From the NCBI GenBank assembly GCA_017521925.1, contig JAFXBG010000008.1, positions 29,077-93,076 of the forward strand: 64,000 nucleotides of DNA, read 5' to 3'. This DNA comes from Clostridia bacterium. Lineage in GTDB: Bacteria; Bacillota; Clostridia; Oscillospirales; Acutalibacteraceae. Under the pieces are notes generated by a model, which made no database searches, had not been told where the DNA came from, and worked only from the letters and a program-made list of their open reading frames with translations. The translations under genes and the position numbers were made by a program. Shown here piece by piece: positions 51,607 to 60,119 of this stretch. Numbering within the stretch: the stretch's first letter is position 1; every line of letters begins with the position of its first letter.

Positions 51607-53493
51607 ATGAGGCAGTTTAAAACAGAATCTAAAAAGATGCTGGATATGATGATTAACTCTGTTTATACCAACAGAGAGATTTTTTTACGTGAGCTTATTT
51701 CAAACGCAAGTGACGCTATTGACAAAAGATACTTCCGTTCACTTACAGACTCAGCTTATGCTTTAGACCGTGACAAGTACGGCATTGATATTTCTATTGA
51801 TAAAGAAAACCGCATTATTAAAATCACTGACAACGGTTGCGGTATGACCGACAAAGAGCTTGAAGAAAATCTTTCTACCATTGCTCACTCAGGCTCAGGT
51901 ACATTTAAATCTGAGAATACCGACGACAACATCAGCATTATCGGTCAGTTCGGTGTTGGTTTCTACTCTGCATTTATGGTAAGCAAGAAAATTACTGTCC
52001 GTACTCACGCAATAGGCTCGGACACCGCTTTTTGTTGGGAAAGCAAGGGTACCGAAGGTTACACAATTACAGCCTGCGATTATGCGCCTTACGGTTCACA
52101 GATTACCCTTTATATCAAAGAGGACACAGAGACAGAGAATTTCACCGAGTTTTTAGACCAGTATAAGATTAAAGAGCTTATCAAGCGTTATTCCGATTAT
52201 ATCCGCTATCCTATCCGCATGGATATGGAAATTACAAGACCTGTAGAGAGTGGCGACGAAAATGCAGAGCCTAAGTACGAAACTGTAGTTGAGAATCAGA
52301 CCCTTAACTCTATGGTTCCTTTGTGGCACAAGTCCTCCTCAGAGGTTACTGAGGAGCAGTATGCAGATTTTTACAAGGCTACTTTCTACGATTACAATGC
52401 ACCCTTAAAGACAATTCAGGCTCATATCGAGGGTACAGTTGAGTATGAAACATTAATGTTCATCCCCGCAAAGGCTCCCTTTGATTATTACTCTAAGGGC
52501 TATGAAAAGGGCTTAACCCTCTACTCAAACGGCGTAATGATTATGGACAAATGCGGTGATTTGCTTCCCGATTACTTTAACTTTGTAAAAGGTGTTGTGG
52601 ATAGCTCCGACCTGACTCTTAACATTTCCCGAGAAACTTTACAGCAGAATTATCAGCTCAGAACCATTGCAAAGAGCTTAGAAAAGAAAATCCGCACTGA
52701 GCTTTTAAAGCTTATGAAAGAGGATAGGGAAAAGTACACAACATTCTTCAAGGAGTTTGGTGCTGTTCTTAAGTTCGGTGTTTATAACGAGTATGGTGCA
52801 AACAAGGATACTTTAAAAGATTTGCTTGTGTTCAAGTCAAGTGCTACAGATAATTATATTTCGTTAAAAGAATATACAGATGCTATGCCCGAAGACCAGA
52901 AGGCTATCTACTATGCATCAGCCGCCACCGAGGAACTTGCAAAAAGCCTGCCCAGAACAAACTTGGTTCGCTCAAAGGGTTATGATGTGCTTCTTTTTAC
53001 CGATGAGGTTGACGAGTTTGTAGCTACAACCCTTATGAACTTCGCGGGTAAGGATTTCGTAAACGTTACTTCGGGTAACCTTGACCTTTCATCAGACGAC
53101 GAAAAGGAAAGCGTAAATGAGCTTAACGAAAATTCCAAGGAGCTTCTTGATTTTATGAGCGAGGCTTTAAAGGGCGAGGTTAAGGGCGTAAGATTTTCAA
53201 ACACAGTAGGCGAGGATCCCGTAAGCCTTATAAGCGAAGGCTATATTTCTGCCGAAATGGCAAGGGTGCTTTCTCAGCTTCCCGGTCACGAGGGTATGGC
53301 AATGGCACAGACTGTCCTTGAAATCAATATGAACCACAAGCTTAAGGATACATTGAAGAACCTTTTCGAAACAGATAAAGATAAACTTACAGCATATACA
53401 GAAATCCTCTATGCTCAGGCTCGTCTTATCAGCGGACTTGAGGTTAAAGACCCTGTGAAACTCAGCTCACAGATTTGTGACTTGCTTGTCTGA
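51607..53493 (+). CDS. htpG: Molecular chaperone HtpG (Hsp90)
   Basis: A 628-aa Hsp90. The GHKL ATPase domain has ELISNASDAIDK (ATP-Mg Asn), KITDNGCGMT and IGQFGVGFYSAFM. The middle domain contains the ATP-contacting Arg region NISRETLQQN. The C-terminal dimerisation domain is complete and, as in bacteria, lacks MEEVD. The start is set by GGAGG (51593-51597). It is followed 27 bp later by ktrB, with no terminator seen. Confidence 0.98.
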   Translation: MRQFKTESKKMLDMMINSVYTNREIFLRELISNASDAIDKRYFRSLTDSAYALDRDKYGIDISIDKENRIIKITDNGCGMTDKELEENLSTIAHSGSGTFKSENTDDNISIIGQFGVGFYSAFMVSKKITVRTHAIGSDTAFCWESKGTEGYTITACDYAPYGSQITLYIKEDTETENFTEFLDQYKIKELIKRYSDYIRYPIRMDMEITRPVESGDENAEPKYETVVENQTLNSMVPLWHKSSSEVTEEQYADFYKATFYDYNAPLKTIQAHIEGTVEYETLMFIPAKAPFDYYSKGYEKGLTLYSNGVMIMDKCGDLLPDYFNFVKGVVDSSDLTLNISRETLQQNYQLRTIAKSLEKKIRTELLKLMKEDREKYTTFFKEFGAVLKFGVYNEYGANKDTLKDLLVFKSSATDNYISLKEYTDAMPEDQKAIYYASAATEELAKSLPRTNLVRSKGYDVLLFTDEVDEFVATTLMNFAGKDFVNVTSGNLDLSSDDEKESVNELNENSKELLDFMSEALKGEVKGVRFSNTVGEDPVSLISEGYISAEMARVLSQLPGHEGMAMAQTVLEINMNHKLKDTLKNLFETDKDKLTAYTEILYAQARLISGLEVKDPVKLSSQICDLLV

Positions 53494-53519
53494 TAAATTC
53501 CTCTATTTAAGGAGGCACT

Positions 53520-54857
53520 ATGAAAAAGCGAATAAAGCTTACCTACACTAAGGTAATTACAATCGGATTTGCTTTACTTATACTTTTGGGTGCATTTTTG
53601 CTTATGCTTCCTGTTTCTTCTAAAACAGGAGAGTGGACCCCTTTTACAAATGCACTTTTTACCTCAACCTCAGCCACTTGTGTAACAGGTCTTATTGTGT
53701 ACGACACTTTTTCTCATTGGTCTTTGTTCGGACAGCTTACAATAATTACTCTGATTCAAATCGGCGGCTTAGGGTTTATGACTATTATCACAATGTTTTC
53801 TTTCCTGTTGAAGCGTCGTATAGGCTTAAGGGAAAGAAGGCTTCTGATGGAGTCCTCGGGTTCTTTGGAGCTTAAGGGTGTTATAAGGATGATTCGCAAA
53901 ATCCTTTACGGAACATTTTTGACAGAGGCTGTAGGTGCAGTACTTTTAAGCATCCGCTTTGTTCCGAAAATGGGCTTGCTAAGGGGTATTTACAACGCAG
54001 TTTTTCATTCGGTTTCAGCCTTTTGCAACGCAGGCTTTGACTTAATGGGAAGATACGAGCCCTTCTCATCGCTGACTCTTTTTTATGACGATATACTGGT
54101 AAACCTTACTATATGTGCTCTGGTTATTATTGGCGGTGTGGGTTTTATTGTATGGAATGATATTTTCACCTTAAGGCAAAAGCTCAGCAAATATTCTTTG
54201 CATTCGAAAATTGTGCTTGTTACTACGGTATCACTTCTCTTAATAGGAACCGTGCTGTTCTATTTGTTTGAAAGACAGGGTGTTTTAGCCGATATGCCCG
54301 AGTATAAACGGTGGATTGTTTCTTTCTTCCAGTCGGTAACTCCGCGAACTGCTGGCTTTAATACTGCCGACCTTTCTGCTATAAGCCCCAGCACCGTAGT
54401 AATTTTCTGTATTTTGATGTTCATTGGCGGCAGCCCGGGGTCTACTGCAGGCGGTGTGAAAACCACCACCTTTGCCGTGCTTGTCCTTTCGACGTTTACA
54501 TCTGCAAGACGCTCCAGCTACATTACGGTTTTCAAAAAGCGTCTTGAGGAGAAAACTGCCCGTCAGGCAAGTGCCGTAGTGGTAACCTATGTGCTTGTGC
54601 TGGCTGTAGCCATAATGATTATGTGTGCTGTAGAGCCTTTCTCGATGACAAGTGTGGTCTTTGAGGCGGTGTCGGCTATGGGCACAGTCGGTGTTACAAT
54701 GGGTATAACCCCAGAGCTTTCAGCACTTTCAAAATATATAATAATGCTTTTAATGTATGCAGGCAGAATCGGCGGACTTACACTTATGCTTACCCTTGCG
54801 GAAAAACGCAAGCAGGTAGCTGTAAAGCGTCCTGCCGAGCAAGTTTTAATCGGATAA
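53520..54857 (+). CDS. ktrB: Potassium uptake transporter, membrane subunit KtrB/TrkH type
   Basis: A 445-aa member of the Trk/Ktr/HKT superfamily with four M1-P-M2 repeats. The pore loops carry the selectivity-filter glycines in TSATCVTGL, SAFCNAGFD, TPRTAGFNT and AMGTVGVTMG. The third repeat contains the gating region GGSPGSTAGGVKTTT. It forms a channel-like transporter with KtrA, encoded 12 bp downstream. The ribosome site is AAGGAGG. Confidence 0.96.
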   Translation: MKKRIKLTYTKVITIGFALLILLGAFLLMLPVSSKTGEWTPFTNALFTSTSATCVTGLIVYDTFSHWSLFGQLTIITLIQIGGLGFMTIITMFSFLLKRRIGLRERRLLMESSGSLELKGVIRMIRKILYGTFLTEAVGAVLLSIRFVPKMGLLRGIYNAVFHSVSAFCNAGFDLMGRYEPFSSLTLFYDDILVNLTICALVIIGGVGFIVWNDIFTLRQKLSKYSLHSKIVLVTTVSLLLIGTVLFYLFERQGVLADMPEYKRWIVSFFQSVTPRTAGFNTADLSAISPSTVVIFCILMFIGGSPGSTAGGVKTTTFAVLVLSTFTSARRSSYITVFKKRLEEKTARQASAVVVTYVLVLAVAIMIMCAVEPFSMTSVVFEAVSAMGTVGVTMGITPELSALSKYIIMLLMYAGRIGGLTLMLTLAEKRKQVAVKRPAEQVLIG

Positions 54858-54869
54858 GAGGTTTTAATT

Positions 54870-55517
54870 ATGAAATCAATTCTTGTAATCGGTCTTGGCA
54901 GATTCGGTTATCATTTGGCACTTAAATTTTCACAACTGGGCAATGATGTACTTGTTGCCGATATTGACGAAGAACTGGTTGAAAGATACTCTAACGAGTT
55001 TGAGGATTCAAGAATCTGTGACTGTTCTGACGAAAATGTAATCGAGTCTTTAGGTGTTTCTAATTTCGATTACTGCGTTGTGGCAGTAGGTACAAATTTT
55101 CAGTCAGCTATGGAAATCACAGCTCTTTTAAAAGAGTTCGGTGCTAAATGTGTTATAGCAAAGGCAGGCTCCGCAAGACATGCCGGTCTTCTTAAGAAAA
55201 TCGGTGCAGACCAGGTTATATATCCTGAGCGTGATATGGCTGAGAAAACCGCCATAAGGCTGAATGTAAAAAATATTTTTGATTATATTGAGCTTACCGA
55301 AGATTATGCCGTCTACGAAATTCCTGTGCCTGGTGAGTGGGTAGGGAAAACCGTGGGAGCTGTTGACGTAAGGCGTAAATATTCTGTAAATATTATTGCT
55401 GTTAAGCGTTCAGGCAAGCTTGATACCGAGCTTACTGCCGACTATACTTTCCTTGAAGGTGAGCATTTGGTGGTTATCGGCCGAGCTGACAGAGTTTATA
55501 AGTTAGCTTCAAAATAA
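54870..55517 (+). CDS. ktrA: Potassium uptake regulatory subunit KtrA/TrkA type
   Basis: A 215-aa cytosolic RCK protein that gates KtrB. The N-terminal Rossmann domain has VIGLGRFGYHLALKF and an acidic VADIDEE at the second strand end, as expected for nucleotide binding. A C-terminal RCK_C (TrkA-C) domain (about 135-215) follows. Its single RCK length fits KtrA, not the double-length TrkA. Confidence 0.96.
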   Translation: MKSILVIGLGRFGYHLALKFSQLGNDVLVADIDEELVERYSNEFEDSRICDCSDENVIESLGVSNFDYCVVAVGTNFQSAMEITALLKEFGAKCVIAKAGSARHAGLLKKIGADQVIYPERDMAEKTAIRLNVKNIFDYIELTEDYAVYEIPVPGEWVGKTVGAVDVRRKYSVNIIAVKRSGKLDTELTADYTFLEGEHLVVIGRADRVYKLASK

Positions 55518-55537
55518 ACAGAGGACAGGAAATTTAA

Positions 55538-56707
55538 ATGATTAGTATTCTGGGTAAAATTTTTCTAAAAAATAAAAGCAAAGATACTACAGAGGGCAGA
55601 CGTGCCTGGGGTGCACTTTGCAGTATAGCAGGCATTGCTCTTAACATTCTTCTTTTCTTAGGCAAGCTTCTGGCAGGCACCTTTGCAGGTTCCATTGCAA
55701 TTACTGCTGATGCTTTCAACAACCTTTCCGATGCAGGTTCTTCGCTGATTACTTTAATCGGTTTTAGATTTGCAGGAAAAAAGCCTGACCCCGAGCATCC
55801 CTTCGGCCACGGCAGGTTCGAGTACATATCGGGTTTGTTGGTGTCAATCATCATTGTTGTTGTAGGCGTTGAGCTTATGACCTCATCAATCGGAAAAATT
55901 ATAACCCCCGAGCCTATAGGCGAAAACTGGGTGCTTTCAGCAGTTATCTTAGGTGCTTCGATTTTAGTTAAGCTTTATATGTTTTTCTATAACAGCAGAG
56001 TCGGCAAAGCTATAAACAGTTCAGGTATGAAAGCTACAGCTATGGACTGTATCTCTGACTCGGTAGCTACTGCAGTTGTACTTGTTTCCCTTATTGTCGG
56101 TGTTTATTTTGATATTATGATTGACGGCTACTGCGGTGTGCTTGTGTCGCTGTTTATTCTTTTTGCAGGCTTCAAGTCTGCTATGGAAACATTGAAGCTC
56201 TTACTGGGAACTCCTCCTGAAAAGGAGTTTGTAGAGGCTGTAGAGGCTACGGTTCTTTCACATCCCACTGTAATCGGAATTCACGACCTTATTGTTCACG
56301 ATTACGGTCCCGGCAGACAGATTCTTTCGCTTCACGCAGAGGTTGACGGTAAGGGCGATATTTACGAGCTTCATGACGAAATCGACCTTATCGAGCAGGA
56401 ACTTGCCGAGGTTTACGGCTGTCTTGCAGTAATTCATATGGACCCCATTGAAACCGACAACGAGGTCACTAATTCCTATCGTATGAGTGTTGCAAAAATC
56501 GTAAAGGTTATTCATCAGGACGTAACTATCCACGATTTTCGTATGGTTCCCGGTGTAACCCATACAAACCTTATCTTTGATGCTGTTGTACCTTTTTCGG
56601 TTAAAGATGACGACAAAAAGCTAAAAAAGGACATCGCAAAGCTTGTAAGCAGTAATCTTGAAAATTGTAACGCAGTTGTTCAGATAGACAGACCTTTTAC
56701 AAATTAA
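55538..56707 (+). CDS. Cation diffusion facilitator family transporter
   Basis: A 389-aa CDF efflux protein for divalent metals. It has six hydrophobic segments in the N-terminal half. The metal sites are DAFNNLSDAGSS (membrane segment 2) and MDCISDS (segment 5), i.e. a DxxxD / DxxxD arrangement, and HPFGHGRFEY follows segment 2. The cytosolic tail (from about 210) is longer than the usual dimerisation domain and appears to carry an additional segment. Mn/Zn/Fe choice cannot be read. It is 20 bp after ktrA. Confidence 0.93.
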   Translation: MISILGKIFLKNKSKDTTEGRRAWGALCSIAGIALNILLFLGKLLAGTFAGSIAITADAFNNLSDAGSSLITLIGFRFAGKKPDPEHPFGHGRFEYISGLLVSIIIVVVGVELMTSSIGKIITPEPIGENWVLSAVILGASILVKLYMFFYNSRVGKAINSSGMKATAMDCISDSVATAVVLVSLIVGVYFDIMIDGYCGVLVSLFILFAGFKSAMETLKLLLGTPPEKEFVEAVEATVLSHPTVIGIHDLIVHDYGPGRQILSLHAEVDGKGDIYELHDEIDLIEQELAEVYGCLAVIHMDPIETDNEVTNSYRMSVAKIVKVIHQDVTIHDFRMVPGVTHTNLIFDAVVPFSVKDDDKKLKKDIAKLVSSNLENCNAVVQIDRPFTN

Positions 56708-56720
56708 CCTTAAAAGTTTG

Positions 56721-56749
56721 TTGACATACTTAATTTCAGGTGGTATAAT
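56721..56749 (+). promoter_or_regulatory. Consensus sigma-A promoter of the T-box transcript
   Basis: TTGACA (56721-56726), 17 bp, TATAAT (56744-56749), a perfect match. Transcription should start near 56756, giving a leader of about 300 nt. Confidence 0.88.
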
Positions 56750-56756
56750 TTTACTT

Positions 56757-57043
56757 AATATTCTAAATGCAGTGAGCGGAAACAAGTAAGGAAACTTTCT
56801 GTACTTAAGAGAGTCGGCGGATGGTGCAAGCCGATGGCAGTTTTTCCCCAATACATTCCGTTAGCAGAACACCGAAGGGCTTTTAGAAAAAGTCTGCGTA
56901 GGCTGTTACGGGTATGCCCGTTAAAGCTATGAGTTTTTAACTCGCCGAGGTCTTTGCTGTGAAGCAAAGGCAAACCTGAGGTGGTACCGCGATTTTTTCG
57001 TCCTCAAGGAAGCTAAGCTTTCCTTGAGGACTTATTTTATTTT
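56757..57043 (+). promoter_or_regulatory. T-box riboswitch leader upstream of an acyl-CoA ligase gene
   Basis: The hallmark TGAGGTGGTACCGCG is at 56977-56991. Stem I is closed by TGC/GCA and AGCGGAA (56775-56781) with TTCCGTT (56856-56862). It has AGTA of the specifier-loop S-turn at 56785-56788, AGAGAG, and the GGTG distal element (56823-56826). The opposite side of the specifier loop reads CCAATACA (56848-56855), best read as codon TAC (Tyr) followed by the expected purine; ACA (Thr) is an alternative. Stem II (ACGGG/CCCGT), a GAGTT/AACTC stem and Stem III (CTTTGC/GCAAAG, 56952-56969) are present. The bulge TGGT predicts a tRNA with discriminator A. The antiterminator competes with the terminator at 57000-57031. 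Confidence 0.92.
57000..57043 (+). terminator. Regulated terminator of the T-box
   Basis: GTCCTCAAGGAA (57000-57011) pairs perfectly with TTCCTTGAGGAC (57020-57031), followed by TTATTTTATTTT. Its 5' arm is also the 3' partner of the antiterminator (CCTGAGG with CCTCAAGG). It ends just before the AAAGGTG ribosome site of the ligase. Confidence 0.9.
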
Positions 57044-57056
57044 AAAGGTGATACAG

Positions 57057-58694
57057 ATGACAATTATGGAAATGCTTGAGCGTAACGCTCGTCTTTATGG
57101 TGGCGACGTAGCTCTTGTTGAAATCAACCCCGGTGTTCCCGAAACCCGCCGTCTTACCTGGCGTGATTATAGTTTGGTTCAGGAAACCGAAAAGAACTAT
57201 TACCGCAGAGAAATCAGTTGGAATGTTTTTAACGAAAAGGCAAACCGCTTTGCAAATGCTCTTTTAGAGCGAGGTATAAAGAAAGGGGACAAGGTTGCAA
57301 TTCTTCTTATGAACTGCATCGAGTGGCTCCCTATCTACTTCGGTATTCTTAAAACAGGTGCCATTGCAGTGCCTCTTAACTTCCGCTATACAAGCGACGA
57401 AATCGAGTATTGTCTTAATCTTGCTGATACTGATGCCCTTGTTTTCGGCTCTGAGTTTATCGGTCGAGTTGAAAATATCGAGGCAAAAATCAGTGTAAAC
57501 CGCTTGCTTATTTTTGCAGGCTCTGATAATTGTCCCACATTTGCCGAGTCATACTCCGAGATGACAGCAGACTGCTCCTCAAAATCTCCCGAGATTTTAA
57601 TTGACGAGGAAGACTTCGGTGCAATTTACTTTTCATCAGGTACTACAGGTTTCCCCAAGGCTATTTTACATAAGCACAGAAGCCTTACCCATTCCTGCAA
57701 GGTAGAGCAGAACCACCACGGCCAGACCAAGGATGATGTTTTCCTTTGCATTCCTCCTCTTTACCATACAGGTGCAAAGATGCACTGGTTCGGAAGTTTG
57801 TTGGTAGGCGGTAAAACCGTACTCTTAAAGGGTACACGTCCCGAGTACGTTTTAGATGCCGTTTCTAACGAAAAATGTACAATCGTATGGCTTCTTGTTC
57901 CCTGGGCTCAGGATATCCTCAACGCCCTTGACAGAGGCGATTTTAAAATTGAGGACTATAATCTTGAGCAGTGGAGATTAATGCACATCGGGGCTCAGCC
58001 TGTCCCCATGAGCCTTATAAAGAAGTGGAAGGAATACTTCCCAAATCATCAGTACGACACAAACTATGGTCTTTCCGAGTCTATCGGCCCCGGCTGTGTT
58101 CACCTTGGCGTTGAGAACATCCACAAGGTTGGTGCTATCGGTAAGGCAGGCTACGGCTGGAGAGTTAAGATTGTAGACGAAGAAGGTAACACGGTAAATC
58201 AGGGCGAGGTCGGCGAGCTTTGCGTCAAGGGCCCCGGTGTTATGGAGTGCTACTATAACGACGAAGCCGCAACTAATGCATCCATTAAGGACGGTTGGCT
58301 CTTTACAGGCGATATGGCAAAAGAAGACGAGGACGGCTTTATCTTCCTTGTTGACCGTAAGAAGGATGTTATTATCTCAGGTGGCGAAAACCTTTATCCC
58401 GTTCAGATTGAGGACTTCTTAAGAGGCTACAACGCAATCGGCGACGTTGCGGTTATCGGTTTGCCCGACAAGCGTCTTGGTGAAATTGCCGCCGCAGTTA
58501 TCCAGATTAAAGAAGGCTTTACTGCAACTGAGGAGGACATCAATAACTTCTGTATGGACTTGCCCCGTTATAAACGTCCTCACCGCATTATCTTTGCCGA
58601 CGTACCCCGTAACCCCACTGGCAAAATCGAAAAGCCCAAGCTCCGCGAGCTTTACGGCGGTGCAGGTTTAGTAGATGCCCAGAATAAATCATAA
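57057..58694 (+). CDS. AMP-forming acyl/aryl-CoA ligase (class I adenylate-forming enzyme)
   Basis: A 545-aa ANL-superfamily enzyme that activates a carboxylic acid as acyl-AMP and then acyl-CoA. The P-loop is FSSGTTGFPKAILHKH, followed by NYGLSES (A5), GWLFTGD (A7), DRKKDVIISGGENLYP (A8), and the catalytic Lys in NPTGKIEKPKLR (A10). The substrate is unknown. Relatives are annotated as long-chain fatty-acid or class I adenylate-forming enzymes. There is no peptidyl-carrier domain, so it is not an NRPS module. The start at ATG 57057 is set by AAAGGTG; the frame extends back into the terminator, which is not coding. It is the only gene under the T-box, because a terminator follows. Confidence 0.92.
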   Translation: MTIMEMLERNARLYGGDVALVEINPGVPETRRLTWRDYSLVQETEKNYYRREISWNVFNEKANRFANALLERGIKKGDKVAILLMNCIEWLPIYFGILKTGAIAVPLNFRYTSDEIEYCLNLADTDALVFGSEFIGRVENIEAKISVNRLLIFAGSDNCPTFAESYSEMTADCSSKSPEILIDEEDFGAIYFSSGTTGFPKAILHKHRSLTHSCKVEQNHHGQTKDDVFLCIPPLYHTGAKMHWFGSLLVGGKTVLLKGTRPEYVLDAVSNEKCTIVWLLVPWAQDILNALDRGDFKIEDYNLEQWRLMHIGAQPVPMSLIKKWKEYFPNHQYDTNYGLSESIGPGCVHLGVENIHKVGAIGKAGYGWRVKIVDEEGNTVNQGEVGELCVKGPGVMECYYNDEAATNASIKDGWLFTGDMAKEDEDGFIFLVDRKKDVIISGGENLYPVQIEDFLRGYNAIGDVAVIGLPDKRLGEIAAAVIQIKEGFTATEEDINNFCMDLPRYKRPHRIIFADVPRNPTGKIEKPKLRELYGGAGLVDAQNKS

Positions 58695-58706
58695 TATTTT
58701 CAAATT

Positions 58707-58746
58707 ACATCGCTCATTTAAGCTTTAATGGGCGGTGTTTTTTATA
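58707..58746 (+). terminator. Rho-independent terminator after the ligase
   Basis: ACATCGCTCATT (58707-58718) pairs with AATGGGCGGTGT (58727-58738), with two G-U pairs, followed by TTTTTTATATTT. Confidence 0.82.
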
Positions 58747-58844
58747 TTTAATTTCCAAAAAGGCTTTAATAAATAAAATAATTGTGATACAATACTAAAA
58801 TAGGCAAATTTTGTTTGCTACTTCCAATTACGGAGATGATTTTT

Positions 58845-60119
58845 ATGAGCACAAATATCCGCACTAAACTTTCGGATAACGTATATTTTAATGAGATTAA
58901 CGTAGACAGATTCAAAACAATGCGTCTTACTGCTATTGCACTTCTTCCTCTGGAAAAAGAAACCGCCTCAGACTTTGCACTTCTTACTCAGGTGCTTACA
59001 CGCTCCTGCGAAGAATACCCTGATTTTACTGCACTTTCTAAGAAGTTAAGCTCTCTTTACGGTGCATCCCTTTCTGCAGGGGTTCGCAAAACCGGTGAAA
59101 CTCTGGCGCTTACCTTTTCAATAGCAGGTATTGACGACCGCTACGCTTTTGACGGCGACGTAGTTTCAAAAGAGCTTTCAGAGCTTCTTTTAAAGGTTAT
59201 ATTTGCACCTAAATTTACAGATGGTGTTTTCGATTCTGATGAGGTTGAGCAGGAACGCCGTCAGCTTATTGACCTTGCAGATTCCGAGTTTAACGACAAA
59301 CGTGTTTACGCAAATGCAAGACTTGTTGAGATTATGTGCGAAAACGAGGCATTTGGTGTTAAGCGATACGGTACACGTGAAAATATCCTTAAATCCACCC
59401 CCGAAAGCCTTAAAAAAGCTTGGGACAGAATGCTTAAAGGTGCAAGTTTTGAGGTCTTTTACGTAGGCGGTGCATCTTGTGAGGCTGCAAAAGAAATTTT
59501 TAAAGAAAAGTTTTCTAAGGTAACAAGAACCCCTGAGCAGCTTTCTACCCAAATTATCAGAGAAGCCAAAGAGGTTAAAAGGGTAGAGGAAACCATGGAT
59601 ATTGCCCAGGCAAAGGTGCTTATGGGTTTCAGAACAAATTGCGATAAAAACGATTCAGGTGTTTTTGCAATGCGACTTATGAACGTTATCTTAGGTTCAG
59701 GCACACGTTCTAAATTTTTTCTCAATATCCGTGAAAAACAGAGCCTTTGCTACTATTGCTTCAGCCGATATAACCGCTTCAAGGGTATATTAACTGTAGA
59801 AAGCGGAGTTGAAAATATTAATGCTCAGCGTACTGTTGATGCAGTTTTACACGAGCTTGAAGAGGTTAAAAAGGGTAATTTTACAGACGAAGATTTACGC
59901 CTTGCAAAGCTTTCTGTGGCAAGCGACTTTGTAAGCATTACCGACACAGTAACAGGTAACGAGGAATGGTACGTTTCTCAGCTTACAGACCCTGAGTTCT
60001 TATCTTTAGAGGAAACTACAGCAAAGTTTAATGCTGTTACAAAAGAAGAAATTATAGAGGTAGCTAACAAGCTTACCTTAGATACAGTTTATATTTTAAC
60101 AGGAAAGGAGGAGCAGTAA
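58845..60119 (+). CDS. yfmF: M16 family protein lacking the zinc motif (YfmF type)
   Basis: A 424-aa M16-peptidase-like protein without the HxxEH zinc motif, probably the non-catalytic partner of the next gene. The pair matches Bacillus YmfF/YmfH (also written YfmF/YfmH), annotated in relatives as associated with EF-P 5-aminopentanol modification. The C-terminal half has the M16 partner signature LGSGTRSKFFLNIREKQSLCY. ATG 58845 is chosen because GGAGATG precedes it; the frame to 58815 has no ribosome site. Its last base is shared with the yfmH start region (TAATG). Confidence 0.9.
   Translation: MSTNIRTKLSDNVYFNEINVDRFKTMRLTAIALLPLEKETASDFALLTQVLTRSCEEYPDFTALSKKLSSLYGASLSAGVRKTGETLALTFSIAGIDDRYAFDGDVVSKELSELLLKVIFAPKFTDGVFDSDEVEQERRQLIDLADSEFNDKRVYANARLVEIMCENEAFGVKRYGTRENILKSTPESLKKAWDRMLKGASFEVFYVGGASCEAAKEIFKEKFSKVTRTPEQLSTQIIREAKEVKRVEETMDIAQAKVLMGFRTNCDKNDSGVFAMRLMNVILGSGTRSKFFLNIREKQSLCYYCFSRYNRFKGILTVESGVENINAQRTVDAVLHELEEVKKGNFTDEDLRLAKLSVASDFVSITDTVTGNEEWYVSQLTDPEFLSLEETTAKFNAVTKEEIIEVANKLTLDTVYILTGKEEQ

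Noticed and set aside
56867-56873. GAACACC as the T-box specifier (threonine)
   Set aside because: It lies 3' of the closing pairs of Stem I (AGCGGAA/TTCCGTT and TGC/GCA) in my fold, so it cannot be in the specifier loop. I retained it only as a decoy worth checking.
58845-60119. yfmF as a broken zinc protease pseudogene
   Set aside because: The frame is intact, and the family partner normally lacks HxxEH, so the missing motif is expected.
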